From Sulfurimonas sp. HSL3-7 (GTDB taxonomy: Bacteria > Campylobacterota > Campylobacteria > Campylobacterales > Sulfurimonadaceae), in the NCBI RefSeq assembly GCF_039645985.1, contig NZ_CP147919.1, positions 2,728,001-2,792,000 of the forward strand: a stretch of 64,000 nt of DNA, in the 5' to 3' direction. Position numbers and translations under genes: made by a program. The notes below the pieces were generated by a model. It saw nothing but the letters and a program-made list of their open reading frames with translations, had not been told where the DNA came from and did no database searches. Below, piece by piece: positions 35,708 through 44,463 of the stretch (its first letter is position 1; every line of letters starts with the position of its first letter).

Positions 35708-37093
35708 CTATTCGCGGTACAGCTCTCTGATCGAAAGAAACTCATCAAGATTTTCAAAAAAAAGATCGATCAACCGAGGGTCAAAATAGGTCCCGCGGTT
35801 ATCCTTGAAGTAGGCAAAGATTTCACTGTCCGGCCAGGGCTCTTTATAGGAGCGGGCCGTGCTGAGTGCATCAAAGACATCAGCAACGGCAGTGATACGT
35901 CCGTAAATATGGATCTCTTCGGCTTTCAACCCTTTCGGATAACCGCTTCCGTTCCATTTCTCATGATGCTGGTGAGCCACGATGGCAGCGGCTTTAAGAA
36001 TGGGACGGTCGGAGTTTTTCAAGATGTGGTAGCCGTACTCGCAGTGTGTCTGCATGATCTTGCGCTCGGTATCCGTAAGATATCCCTCTTTGTTGAGAAT
36101 ATCATCCGGTACCGCTATTTTCCCGATATCGTGCATCGGTGAGGCAAGCTGAAGTATGGAGGCTTCGCTTTCGTCGAGTCCGGACCTGATGGCAAGCAGT
36201 CTGGAGTACTCTGCAACCCGTTTTACATGGTTTGCCGTATCGCGGGAGCGGAGCTCACCAATTTCCCCCAGACTATATAAGAGTGTTTTCTGAGTCTCTT
36301 CTATCTCGACGTAAAGATTGCTTTTTACCGTTTCGATCGCTGTGATATCATGACGTATGCCGATATATTCGACAATATTGCCTTTGCAGTCGATAATAGG
36401 GTTGATCACCGTATCGACATAATAGGTTCCGCCGCTTTTCGTACGGTTTTTGACAATGCCCGACCAAGGTTTTTTCTCGGAGATCGTGCGCCACATCTCA
36501 TTGAAAACAGCGGCAGGCATATCGGGATGCCTGATAATATTGTGCGGCTGGCCAATAAGTTCCCCTTCACTGTAACCCGAGATTTCGCAGAACTTTTTAT
36601 TGACAAAGGTGATCACCCCATGGGGATCTGTCTTGGAGACGATCGCACTTCTGTCCACCGCCTCTTTATACTCTTGCAGCAGTCTGTTCTGCAGCCTGTC
36701 CTCAGAGGTAACATCTTCCAAAACGACAATATACTGCTTTGTATCAGCGTAAGTATAGGCCTGTACTTTAGGAAGGAATATGCGCGTCTCGCTTCCATGC
36801 TGGATCATGATCTTGTAATCTTGCTTTGTTTCGGTGAGAATCTCCTCCACCCATAACCGTTCACCTTTGCAAAAAGAGAGATAGCTGAGCGCCTCTTTGA
36901 AAAGTTCGCAAACGCACTGATAACGTTCAAAAAAAGCTTCATTGGAATCAAAACCGATAAACTCCAGCAATGCCCGGTTAGCCCGGAGCATTCGACTGCC
37001 GTCCGTGATGATGCAGGGGCTCGGCATCAGATTAAAGACAGACTCAAAGCAGGTCGCATCCAGCTTCTGCTTACCGCTAGGCATTGGAGACAC
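35708..37093 (-). CDS. PAS-PAS-HD-GYP c-di-GMP phosphodiesterase
   Basis: A soluble 461-residue protein. Two PAS domains are visible: a divergent one (about 15-125, ending YIVVLEDVTSED) and an Aer-like one (about 150-255: FCEISGYSEGELIGQPHN, RHPDMPAAVFNEMW, YYVDTVINPI). The C-terminal HD-GYP domain has HVKRVAEYSRLL, SPMHDIGKIAVPD, HHEKWNGSGYPKGL and GRITAVADVFDAL, with the GYP motif intact. A GTG at 37093 with AAAGGG upstream is the likely start; an ATG at 37084 is the alternative. Its second PAS is close to the stand-alone PAS protein encoded just upstream. Confidence 0.9.
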   Translation of the reverse strand: MSPMPSGKQKLDATCFESVFNLMPSPCIITDGSRMLRANRALLEFIGFDSNEAFFERYQCVCELFKEALSYLSFCKGERLWVEEILTETKQDYKIMIQHGSETRIFLPKVQAYTYADTKQYIVVLEDVTSEDRLQNRLLQEYKEAVDRSAIVSKTDPHGVITFVNKKFCEISGYSEGELIGQPHNIIRHPDMPAAVFNEMWRTISEKKPWSGIVKNRTKSGGTYYVDTVINPIIDCKGNIVEYIGIRHDITAIETVKSNLYVEIEETQKTLLYSLGEIGELRSRDTANHVKRVAEYSRLLAIRSGLDESEASILQLASPMHDIGKIAVPDDILNKEGYLTDTERKIMQTHCEYGYHILKNSDRPILKAAAIVAHQHHEKWNGSGYPKGLKAEEIHIYGRITAVADVFDALSTARSYKEPWPDSEIFAYFKDNRGTYFDPRLIDLFFENLDEFLSIRELYRE

Positions 37094-37163
37094 AACTACC
37101 CTTTAGCTGGAAGACGCTCCTTTTTGCCAGTACACAGCTGTATCGTTGCACCGGCACCCCCTC

Positions 37164-37733
37164 TTACTTTCCGCCAAACATTTTGGCCATAGCGTTAAAA
37201 AAGAGCTTGAAGGCGCCTTTGTTGCCGATAAGGTCGTCGATAAACTCATCGTATGTTTGGCGTTTGGAGTCCAGATAGCCCGAGAGGTACTTTTCAGATG
37301 CTTCCACACCGCCGTTTTTTTCAATATCCAGAAGTTCATTGTAGAGCTTGCTGATGGCGCTGATCGCTTGCGGTTTGGCCGCCTGGCGGTACGCCATATA
37401 GCTTTTTATCGAGCCATCTAACGAATCTTTCTTGATCTCGAACTTGGTCGTGACCCAGTAGTAGCGTCCGTCTTTAGCCATGTTTTTGACGACGGCAAAG
37501 ATGTTTTTCCCCTGTTTAAGACGGTCCCACATCAGCTTGAAGATCACCTTCGGCATATCAGGATGACGTATCGCATTATGCGGTTGTCCGATCAGCTCGT
37601 TAGGCGTGTAGCCCGATATCTCGAAAAAGTAGTCATTTCCGAATTCTATCGTCCCTTTTGTATCGGTGCGGCTCATGATGTACTTGTATTTGTCCAGCTT
37701 GACGGCTTCATTGATCGGCGTAGGTCTTTCCAT
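37164..37733 (-). CDS. Stand-alone PAS protein, Aer/CetB-like
   Basis: A 189-residue protein with one PAS domain (about 15-120) of the Aer type: FFEISGYTPNELIGQPHN, RHPDMPKVIFKLMWDRL, GRYYWVTTKFEIKK. A helical tail of about 65 residues follows, ending FKLFFNAMAKMFGGK. No output domain is present. In Campylobacter, CetB is a PAS-only protein that senses redox for energy taxis; this one looks similar in type. AGAGGAATATGAG precedes the ATG. It lies between the HD-GYP gene and the two-component pair, all on the minus strand. Confidence 0.82.
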   Translation of the reverse strand: MERPTPINEAVKLDKYKYIMSRTDTKGTIEFGNDYFFEISGYTPNELIGQPHNAIRHPDMPKVIFKLMWDRLKQGKNIFAVVKNMAKDGRYYWVTTKFEIKKDSLDGSIKSYMAYRQAAKPQAISAISKLYNELLDIEKNGGVEASEKYLSGYLDSKRQTYDEFIDDLIGNKGAFKLFFNAMAKMFGGK

Positions 37734-37840
37734 CTCATATTCCTCTTTCTATATTAATTTTTCAAATATGATAAAAGAAAAAAGTGACAAAAAAGTGACA
37801 GAAATGAGAGGTAATTTTATTATAAGAAGTTATATATACC

Positions 37841-38524
37841 TCAGCCGGCGATGTTGATGCGATACCCCTCTCCATAAATATTCTCAATACAACCGTCTGG
37901 AAGCTTTTTACGAATACGTTTGATCAGCGCCTTGATTCTGGGGCCGGTATCGTCATCATTTTGAATCGGCCATAAATGAAGTTCGATGGTATAGTTTGAA
38001 AAGACAAGCCCCGGCCTGGAGCATAAAAGCGTAAGCAGTGTGCGCTCGCCGGATGTCAGTCTGACACATTCTCCTCCATAGACCAGTTCATGCATGGAAC
38101 TGTTCCATCTGTAGCCGCTACCTAGGTCGATGTAGTGTCTGTTATCGAGCTCGAGCACTGCTTTTTCCAGTGTGTCTTTGATCATCTTGCGTCCAAACGG
38201 CTTGGGCAAAAAACGGGTCAACCCCAGTTCGACCGCTTGGAGCAGCCGTTTTTCATTGACATAGGCTGTTGCGATGATAATGCGTGTCTCGCCATCGCTC
38301 TTCCTGATCTTTTCAGCGACTTCCAGTCCGTTCATCTTTGGCATCTCGACATCGAGCAGTACAATATCCGGACGGTGTTTTTCATACAGTTGCCAGGCTT
38401 CTTCACCGTCACAGGCTTCGTAAACGTCGTAAAAAAGGCGCCCCAGGAATTCTGCATAATGATTTCGCGCACTCGTCGCATCATCTGCATAGAGGATAGA
38501 AACATTGGTATAACAGTAGTTCAT
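37841..38524 (-). CDS. OmpR-type response regulator
   Basis: A 227-residue protein: receiver domain with acidic pair ADD near residue 14, Asp58 in IVLLDVEMPKMNG and Lys in RFLPKPFGRKM; then a winged helix (CVRLTSGERTLLTLL, SNYTIELHLWP, KLPDGCIENIYGEGYRIN). It starts 4 bases after the stop of the PAS kinase gene, so the two form a cognate pair. Targets unknown. Confidence 0.9.
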   Translation of the reverse strand: MNYCYTNVSILYADDATSARNHYAEFLGRLFYDVYEACDGEEAWQLYEKHRPDIVLLDVEMPKMNGLEVAEKIRKSDGETRIIIATAYVNEKRLLQAVELGLTRFLPKPFGRKMIKDTLEKAVLELDNRHYIDLGSGYRWNSSMHELVYGGECVRLTSGERTLLTLLCSRPGLVFSNYTIELHLWPIQNDDDTGPRIKALIKRIRKKLPDGCIENIYGEGYRINIAG

Positions 38525-38528
38525 ACCC

Positions 38529-40010
38529 TTACCCCTTCAGCGGCAACGCTATAATAAACTCGGCACCTTCGATTCCGTTTTTAACGGAAAGTGTACCGCA
38601 CAAAGCCGTTTCAATAAGCTTCTTGGCTATATACAGCCCCAGTCCCGTTCCATGCCCTTTGCGTTTGGTTGTAAAATAGGGGTCAAAGATCTTGTCGGCG
38701 TACTCATCAGGAATGCCGCCGGCATTATCCGTCAAGGTCACAATACCCCTGTTATCAATGGTGTCGATTCGGATCATTATCTTTGGCTCGTGGATATTCC
38801 GGTGAATAAAACACTCTTTTGAGTTCTGCACTATGCTCAGTATGGCCTGCACAAACTCTTTCTCTGAGCCGCCGATCAAAAAGTCACTGTGCGTACTGAG
38901 TTCACGCCTGATCTTGACACGTTCAAATTCACTTCCAAAAAGCGTAAATACTTTCGCCAAGGCATCAGCTGCACTGAAGACCGTTTTGTGCTTATTCGGA
39001 TGAAAAAAGTTTTGAAAACTCTCTATCGTCTGGGACATATGGCCGGTAAGCATCTCTATTTCATCAAGTTTCGCTGCCAATGACGCACTGCTGAGGGTCC
39101 CGCTTCCAAAATCTTCTTCGATCGCAGGCAAAACCGAATTGATCTGGTGAAGCGGTTGTTTCCACTGATGGGCAATACTGTTGATCATCTCCCCCATCTG
39201 CGCCATCTTGGACTGTTGAAACATCAGCTCCTGATTGATCTCGTGTTCGATCTGAAGCTCTTTCATCACAGTAATATCCTGAACCGTTCCGAATGAGCTG
39301 ATCGGTTCACCTCTCTCGTCAAAAAATGTCTCGCACTCCTCGTGCACATATTTGATACGACCATCCGGCATAAGCAACCGATGTTCGCTGCTGTAAGGGC
39401 TCTTCTCTTCCAAGGAGCGGATATAGGCATTGTTGACACTCTCGAAATCGTCGGGATGGATATTCGTCAGAAAAGCCTCGTAGGATGCTTCAAAGTCCTC
39501 GTGGTCACGTTCAAAGATCCGATAGACCTGCTCCGACCACTGCAGCCGGTTTGCTCTGATATCCAGAAACCATGAACCGATCTGCGCCATCTGCTGTACC
39601 TGTTTGAAAAAGGTCTCATTGCGGCGCAAGGACGCTTCGAGCTCTCTACGCGGCGTAATATCTTCAGCAAGGCCTTGCAGTGCGATGATCTCCCCCTCTG
39701 CATCGTAAGAAGGGTACTCATAGATCTTCAAACTCCGCTGCGAACCGTTTTTGTGAGCAAGTTCCCCCTCATAAGACAGCTTTGTCGCATCGACTTTGCC
39801 GCGCTTCCCCACACCTCCCGCAACGGCCTCGGCATCTTTCAAAAAGGCGTTGAATACTTCCGCAAACTCTTTTTCTCTGTACCCTAAAATAGAGTGCTGG
39901 GAAGGGCTGATGTAACGGTATTTCCCCTCTCTATTGCGTATATAGAAAAAGAAGGTGCTCTCCATTCCCTCGATAAGTGCAAAAAAGTTGTAACTATCGG
40001 CATCTGGCAT
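38529..40010 (-). CDS. Soluble PAS sensor histidine kinase
   Basis: About 493 residues with no membrane segments. Two PAS domains (about 10-130 and 150-255, the second WSEQVYRIFERDHEDF to GTVQDITVMKEL) are followed by an unusual H-box INSIAHQWKQPLHQIN and an ATPase domain with VQNSKECFIHRN, LTDNAGGIPDEYADKIFDPY and GTGLGLYIAKKLIE. The HQWKQPL form is common in Campylobacterota kinases. The start at 40010 is preferred (GGAAGAGAAG upstream); six more codons are possible. It partners with the downstream regulator. Confidence 0.9.
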   Translation of the reverse strand: MPDADSYNFFALIEGMESTFFFYIRNREGKYRYISPSQHSILGYREKEFAEVFNAFLKDAEAVAGGVGKRGKVDATKLSYEGELAHKNGSQRSLKIYEYPSYDAEGEIIALQGLAEDITPRRELEASLRRNETFFKQVQQMAQIGSWFLDIRANRLQWSEQVYRIFERDHEDFEASYEAFLTNIHPDDFESVNNAYIRSLEEKSPYSSEHRLLMPDGRIKYVHEECETFFDERGEPISSFGTVQDITVMKELQIEHEINQELMFQQSKMAQMGEMINSIAHQWKQPLHQINSVLPAIEEDFGSGTLSSASLAAKLDEIEMLTGHMSQTIESFQNFFHPNKHKTVFSAADALAKVFTLFGSEFERVKIRRELSTHSDFLIGGSEKEFVQAILSIVQNSKECFIHRNIHEPKIMIRIDTIDNRGIVTLTDNAGGIPDEYADKIFDPYFTTKRKGHGTGLGLYIAKKLIETALCGTLSVKNGIEGAEFIIALPLKG

Positions 40011-40232
40011 AGCTTCTCTTCCAATCATAATGTGTTGAACTGCGGTGACATGGAAAGCGGGATTTGTACTACAGTTAATAATTATTATATTTGATTGAGA
40101 ATTAAAAAGTGCTTTTCACAAAATAAAGTGGAAAAACGATCAGTGGGCTTCAGCCCTAACGGGTTTCCTGACATGGCTTGAACAGAAGAGAAATAAGGCG
40201 TATCGGCTTCCGAAAAAAGGTATAATTCCCCC

Positions 40233-40862
40233 ATGAAAAAGTACATACTCTTTGACAACGACGGTGTACTGGTGGAAACCGAAAAGTGGTACTTCAGGGC
40301 CAACGTCGAGATCCTTGGAACAATGGGCATCACTCTCGATGAAGAGCGTTACCGCGAGATCATGGTCAACGGCCAGAGCGCCTTTCTGCTGGCCGAGGAG
40401 GCGGGCTATGACAGTGCCGGCATCGAAGCCGCCCGCGACAGGCGCAACGTCCTCTATCAGCACTACCTCAAAAGTGAAGACATAACGATAGAGGGGGTCA
40501 AAGAGGTGCTCGATGCACTGAAGGATCGCTACCGCATGGGCATCGTCACCTCGGCACGGCGCGAGGACTTCGAACTGATTCATGCCGGCCGCGGCATCGC
40601 CGATCCTATGGAGTTCGTTCTCTGCAGCGGCGAGTATGGGCGCTCCAAGCCGCACCCCGACCCCTATCTGAAAGGGCTCGAACTCTTCGGGGGCAAAAAG
40701 CACGAAGCGGTCGTCGTCGAGGACTCGCAGCGCGGACTGCGCTCGGCGGTCAATGCGGGAATAGACTGCGTTGTTGTCCACAACGCCTTCACCCTTTCAC
40801 ACGACTTCAGCGGTGCTACCCACCGAATCAAGACCCTTTATGAGCTGGTAGAGCTTCTTTAA
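40233..40862 (+). CDS. HAD-family phosphatase, beta-phosphoglucomutase-like
   Basis: A 209-residue haloacid dehalogenase-superfamily hydrolase. Motif I FDNDGVLVETEKWYF, motif II VTSARREDF, the Lys of motif III in GRSKPHPDPYLKGLE and motif IV VVVEDSQRGLRSAVNAG are all visible, with a helical cap between I and II. The family dephosphorylates or isomerises small phosphorylated metabolites. The substrate is unknown. It is a single gene with no clear operon partner. Confidence 0.9.
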   Translation: MKKYILFDNDGVLVETEKWYFRANVEILGTMGITLDEERYREIMVNGQSAFLLAEEAGYDSAGIEAARDRRNVLYQHYLKSEDITIEGVKEVLDALKDRYRMGIVTSARREDFELIHAGRGIADPMEFVLCSGEYGRSKPHPDPYLKGLELFGGKKHEAVVVEDSQRGLRSAVNAGIDCVVVHNAFTLSHDFSGATHRIKTLYELVELL

Positions 40863-40923
40863 GCACAGTTTTGATTATTATTTAACCAGTCTTTTCGCTT
40901 CAGGTATCATTTCCGGAGGTATA

Positions 40924-41505
40924 ATGTTGATAATTTCACCCATATTAGCAAGAGGTACAAATATCATGCTCAAAGAAAAATGCATCCATCGCTTACACCA
41001 AGCCCGAACATCGCATATCCGCATGCTCAACTCGCTCAAACTTCTGGTTTCCGGCCTCAATGTCGACGAAAGCCAATTCAAGCCCAACTTTACCGATACG
41101 GCATTCGGAAAATGGTTTTATGAAGAGGCGATGCTCTTCTCCATCGGGAACAGCCGCATGCAGCTCGATGAGATGGAAAGTCTACTGCTAACGTTCAATG
41201 ACCATTTTACCAAGATATATCAGATCTACTTTAACAACCGGTCCGGCGGCTTCGGCGGGTTGCTCGGCATGAAAAAAAAAGCCAGTGATGCCGAAAAGGA
41301 GCTGGCACAGCGCCTTTATGACGAGATGGTCGTCCTCTCAGACCAGATCAAACAAAAACTGAGGATCTTCGAAAGCCAGTTGTCAAGCATGACAGAGGAG
41401 AAATTTGAGGAGCTGGGCTGTACCGCCTCCGAAGAACCGGAACCGGTGCAGACGACAGATGCTAATGAAGGGACACGGTACCAATACGGAGCACGCGGCC
41501 ATTAG
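40924..41505 (+). CDS. CZB-like protein lacking the zinc cysteine
   Basis: A protein of 193 residues (179 if started at 40966). The first ATG has GGAGG about five bases upstream; the second, MLKEKCIHRLHQ, is closer to the conserved start. The pattern resembles the chemoreceptor zinc-binding domain: SHIRMLNSLK, then TAFGKWFYEE where the family has C-x-[LF]-G-x-W, then FNDHFTKIY. The zinc-binding cysteine is replaced by Thr. The C-terminal 100 residues are helical with a short Gly-rich segment (GGFGGLLG). A role in taxis or redox sensing is inferred from the family. Confidence 0.65.
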   Translation: MLIISPILARGTNIMLKEKCIHRLHQARTSHIRMLNSLKLLVSGLNVDESQFKPNFTDTAFGKWFYEEAMLFSIGNSRMQLDEMESLLLTFNDHFTKIYQIYFNNRSGGFGGLLGMKKKASDAEKELAQRLYDEMVVLSDQIKQKLRIFESQLSSMTEEKFEELGCTASEEPEPVQTTDANEGTRYQYGARGH

Positions 41506-41552
41506 CAGCGTGGTGATGCTCTCTTCGCTTCTACGACAGAAACGAAGAAGGC

Positions 41553-41975
41553 TCACCCCTCGCTCCCTTTGAATCTCCCCCGCATCTTTTTGATCTTGCC
41601 CCGTTTTGTCTTGCTGTCGAGGCGCTTCTTCTGTGAACTCTTCGTCGGTTTCGTAGCTTTTCTTTTTTTCTGTGTCGTCTTGACACTCTGGATCAGCATT
41701 TTCAGCCGTGCGAGAGCCTCCTCTCTGTTCTCCTCCTGGCTCCGGGACCCCTGCGACTTGATGTTGATGATCCCCTCTTTGGTAATACGGTGGTCACTCA
41801 GGGCGAGCAGGCGCTCTTTGTAGTGTTCGGGCAGCGACGAGGCAGCGATATCGAAACGCAGATGGATGGCGGTAGAGACCTTGTTGACGTTCTGCCCGCC
41901 TGCGCCCTGTGAGCGGATAGCCTTGATCTCGATCTCGCTATCCGGGATATTTACATGCGTTGAAATTTGCAGCAT
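41553..41975 (-). CDS. arfB: Peptidyl-tRNA hydrolase ArfB (ribosome rescue)
   Basis: A 140-residue ICT1/YaeJ-type release factor that frees stalled ribosomes on truncated mRNAs. It has the catalytic GGQ in [19 protein letters not shown] (residues 26-28), then a compact domain ([18 protein letters not shown]), and the essential basic C-terminal tail ([19 protein letters not shown] and onward) that enters the mRNA channel. Length is normal for the family. The ribosome site is weak. Confidence 0.93.
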   Translation of the reverse strand: MLQISTHVNIPDSEIEIKAIRSQGAGGQNVNKVSTAIHLRFDIAASSLPEHYKERLLALSDHRITKEGIINIKSQGSRSQEENREEALARLKMLIQSVKTTQKKRKATKPTKSSQKKRLDSKTKRGKIKKMRGRFKGSEG

Positions 41976-42124
41976 GATTTAGTACTTAAACGGTTTTATG
42001 GCACCCTCTGCAAAAACGGGGTACACTGCTTGTTTACTCAAATACATTTTCAGCCTTTATTTTCCCTATTATAACGCTTCTTCCGATTAGCTGCCTCTGT
42101 CCGGTAGTCATTGTCCCCAACGGT

Positions 42125-42538
42125 CTACTGTGGTTCGGTCTGCGTTTTGTAGGTATCAAAACTCTCTTCGAGCAGTTCCAAAAATTTCTCCGCGTTTTTG
42201 CCGCCCATGACCGATTCGATCATCTCGGCGTTTTGCGGGTTTATCAGATAGAAAACGGGGGAGACCTCTGACTGCAGCTTTTCAGGCAGACTTTTATCGT
42301 TGGGGTAAAGCTTGACTGCAATATAGTGCTTATTGATATAGTCTATGACCTTTTTGTCGTTAAATACATTCTTGTTCATATAGTTGCAGGTATTACAGTT
42401 CGGAAGGTAGAGGTAGACCATCAACGCCTTCTCTGCACTTTTCGCCTTGGCAAGCGCCGTCTCATAGTTACGTTGCCAGCCTATCGATGCGGCATTCAGT
42501 GAGCTTAGAGCCAATAACAATATAAGTAAAAATCGCAT
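42125..42538 (-). CDS. Exported thioredoxin-fold protein
   Basis: A 137-residue protein with signal peptide (MRFLLILLLALSSLNA) and a thioredoxin-like fold with CNTC at residues 48-51 (YLYLPNCNTCNYMNKNVF), cis-Pro region SPVFYLINPQ and a helical end. This resembles DUF255/SoxW-like small thioredoxins acting in the periplasm. It starts 8 bases after the ArsR-type gene, so they are probably co-transcribed, which may link it to metal or arsenic stress. Confidence 0.8.
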   Translation of the reverse strand: MRFLLILLLALSSLNAASIGWQRNYETALAKAKSAEKALMVYLYLPNCNTCNYMNKNVFNDKKVIDYINKHYIAVKLYPNDKSLPEKLQSEVSPVFYLINPQNAEMIESVMGGKNAEKFLELLEESFDTYKTQTEPQ

Positions 42539-42545
42539 TGTCTTC

Positions 42546-42857
42546 CTAGTTTAGCCCGCACTCTTTTTTAAGAGGCGGCAGTTTGATATCGAGGTATTTG
42601 ATCTCGTCGATGGCTTGCAGACGGAAACGGTCAAGCGGCGAGCGGATACTGTAATAGGCCCAGGTCCCTTTACGCTCAACCCGCAGGAATCCCGCCTCTT
42701 TCAGTATCTTGAGGTGGCGCGACAGTCTTGACTGGATCATCCCGAGCGAATTCTGCAGATCACAGACGCAGAGGGCACCGTGCTCATCGAGAAAGCGCAA
42801 GATCAGTACCCGTGTCTCGTCATTCAAAGCGCCGATCGTTTGTAAAAAATCTTCCAT
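42546..42857 (-). CDS. arsR: ArsR/SmtB-family metalloregulator
   Basis: A 103-residue winged-helix repressor. The start at 42857 follows AAAAGGATCAGGAT. The arsenic-sensing motif ALCVCDL (two cysteines in helix 3, residues 30 and 32) is present with the recognition helix MIQSRLSRHLKILKEAGFL and wing RKGTWAYYSI, plus a C-terminal KECG. The cysteines strongly suggest As(III) or Sb(III) sensing. It is divergent from arsB with an ArsR-type box between them. Confidence 0.9.
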   Translation of the reverse strand: MEDFLQTIGALNDETRVLILRFLDEHGALCVCDLQNSLGMIQSRLSRHLKILKEAGFLRVERKGTWAYYSIRSPLDRFRLQAIDEIKYLDIKLPPLKKECGLN

Positions 42858-42904
42858 ATCCTGATCCTTTTGAAGCTGAAAGTATAGCAAGGCATAGTAA
42901 ATAC

Positions 42905-42920
42905 ATCAAGATGTATTGAT
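42905..42920. promoter_or_regulatory. ArsR operator box
   Basis: ATCAA-GATGTA-TTGAT, an inverted repeat of the ATCAA-N6-TTGAT type described for ArsR repressors, lies in the divergent arsR-arsB promoter. It also forms a second palindrome, ATACATC-AA-GATGTAT, at 42901-42916. It would repress both genes without arsenite. Confidence 0.7.
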
Positions 42921-42969
42921 ATAATGATGATTAGTCGCTATACTGCTGCTACAATTTTTTGAGGTTCCC

Positions 42970-44232
42970 ATGGTTTTAGCATTTTCTCTTTTTCTCATTA
43001 CCCTTCTTTTTGTCATCTGGCAGCCGAAAGGACTTCAGATAGGCACCTCTGCCGTAGCCGGCGCTGTTGTCGCCCTGCTTGTCGGTGTTGTCACATTTGA
43101 CGATGTCCTCACCGTCACCGCCATCGTCTGGGATGCCACCCTTGCCTTTATCGGCATCATCCTGCTTTCGATGGTGCTGGACGAGATCGGATTTTTCGAG
43201 TGGGCCGCACTGAAGATGGCCCACTTCAGCCGGGGAAACGGCTACCTGATGTTCATCTACATCCTGCTGCTCGGTGCGATCGTGGCCGCATTTTTTGCCA
43301 ATGACGGCGCCGCGCTCATCCTCACCCCGATCCTGCTGGCGAAGATGAAACACCTCAAGATGAACCCTGTCGCCGTCTTTGCTTTTTTGATGGCGGGCGG
43401 CTTCATCGGCGATTCGGCTTCCAACCCCTTCGTCATCTCCAACTTGACCAACATCGTAACAGCCGGCTATTTCGACATCGGCTTCTGGGAGTATGCCAAG
43501 GCGATGTTCCTGCCCAATGCCCTCAGTATCATTGCTTCGATTATCGTGCTCTTTATCTACTTCCGTAAAGATATCCCGAGAACGATTGATGTTTCCGAAC
43601 TGGCATCCCCGGCCTCCGTCATTAAAAACAAAACCATGTTCAAACTGAGCTGGTACTTTCTGGCCCTCCTGATGGCCGGTTACTTTATCGGCGACTACTA
43701 CCATCTGCCGGTCTCGCTCTTTGCCCTCGGCGGCGCGCTCCTTTTTCTGCTGCTGGCCAACCACTACAGGGCGACCAAACCGATCATGACGATCAAAGCG
43801 GCCCCATGGCAGGTGGTCTGGTTCAGTATCGGCCTCTATGTCGTGGTCTACGGGCTGAAAAACGCCGGATTGACCGACATCGTCGCCTCATGGATAGCCT
43901 CTCTCCAGTCGCAGGGAGAAGCTGTCGCGGTTATCGGCACCGGCTTCCTGGCGGCAGGGCTGAGCTCGGTGATGAACAACATGCCGACCATCATGATCAT
44001 GGATATCGCCATCGACCAGGTCGGTTATGTCGGCAGCGAGACGCTTGCCTACGCCAACATCCTGGGTTCCAACCTCGGACCGAAGATGACGCCGATCGGC
44101 TCTCTCGCCACCCTGCTCTGGCTGCATGTTCTGGCACAAAAGGGTGTCAGGATCGGCTGGGGCGACTATATGAAAGTCGGTTTGGTGATCACCCCGCCGG
44201 TGCTGCTGGTAGCCTTGGTCGGCTTGATCTGA
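42970..44232 (+). CDS. arsB: ArsB-type arsenite efflux transporter
   Basis: A 420-residue integral membrane protein with about 11 helices of the ArsB/NhaD ion-transporter superfamily. Typical motifs are FFANDGAALILTPILLAKM, GGFIGDSASNPFVISNLTN, SSVMNNMPTIMIMDIAI and NILGSNLGPKMTPIGSLATL, matching ArsB. GAGGTT precedes the ATG. It is divergent from the CVC-type arsR gene with an ArsR box between them, so arsenite export is the likely role. No arsenate reductase gene is in view. Confidence 0.9.
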   Translation: MVLAFSLFLITLLFVIWQPKGLQIGTSAVAGAVVALLVGVVTFDDVLTVTAIVWDATLAFIGIILLSMVLDEIGFFEWAALKMAHFSRGNGYLMFIYILLLGAIVAAFFANDGAALILTPILLAKMKHLKMNPVAVFAFLMAGGFIGDSASNPFVISNLTNIVTAGYFDIGFWEYAKAMFLPNALSIIASIIVLFIYFRKDIPRTIDVSELASPASVIKNKTMFKLSWYFLALLMAGYFIGDYYHLPVSLFALGGALLFLLLANHYRATKPIMTIKAAPWQVVWFSIGLYVVVYGLKNAGLTDIVASWIASLQSQGEAVAVIGTGFLAAGLSSVMNNMPTIMIMDIAIDQVGYVGSETLAYANILGSNLGPKMTPIGSLATLLWLHVLAQKGVRIGWGDYMKVGLVITPPVLLVALVGLI

Positions 44233-44278
44233 CCACGTTCGACTTCCGGATCAGGATGGCCGGCACAGCTTTCTTCTG

Positions 44279-44306
44279 AAAAGCGTTTGTTCGACTTTTC
44301 GCTTTT
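44279..44306 (+). terminator. Possible terminator after arsB
   Basis: AAAAGCG and CGCTTTT form a seven-base stem with a 14-base loop, ending in TTTT, about 50 bases after the arsB stop. The loop is long, so strength is uncertain. Confidence 0.4.
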
Positions 44307-44395
44307 ACCGCTGCAGATTCAGGAAAGATTGCACTGCGGCAAAAAGAGCGTACAGCTAACTTTCATAGCTAAAAAACTCCACAGCACCAAGATGC

Positions 44396-44401
44396 TATAA
44401 T
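44396..44401 (+). promoter_or_regulatory. Promoter -10 of leuC
   Basis: A consensus TATAAT lies 62 bases before the leuC start with a TGC just upstream. The -35 region is weak, as is common in Campylobacterota sigma-70 promoters. Confidence 0.5.
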
Positions 44402-44463
44402 CGCGCCAATTTTTTGGTGACGTTAATACAATATCACTATTTACCATTTTTCAAAGGTTTACT

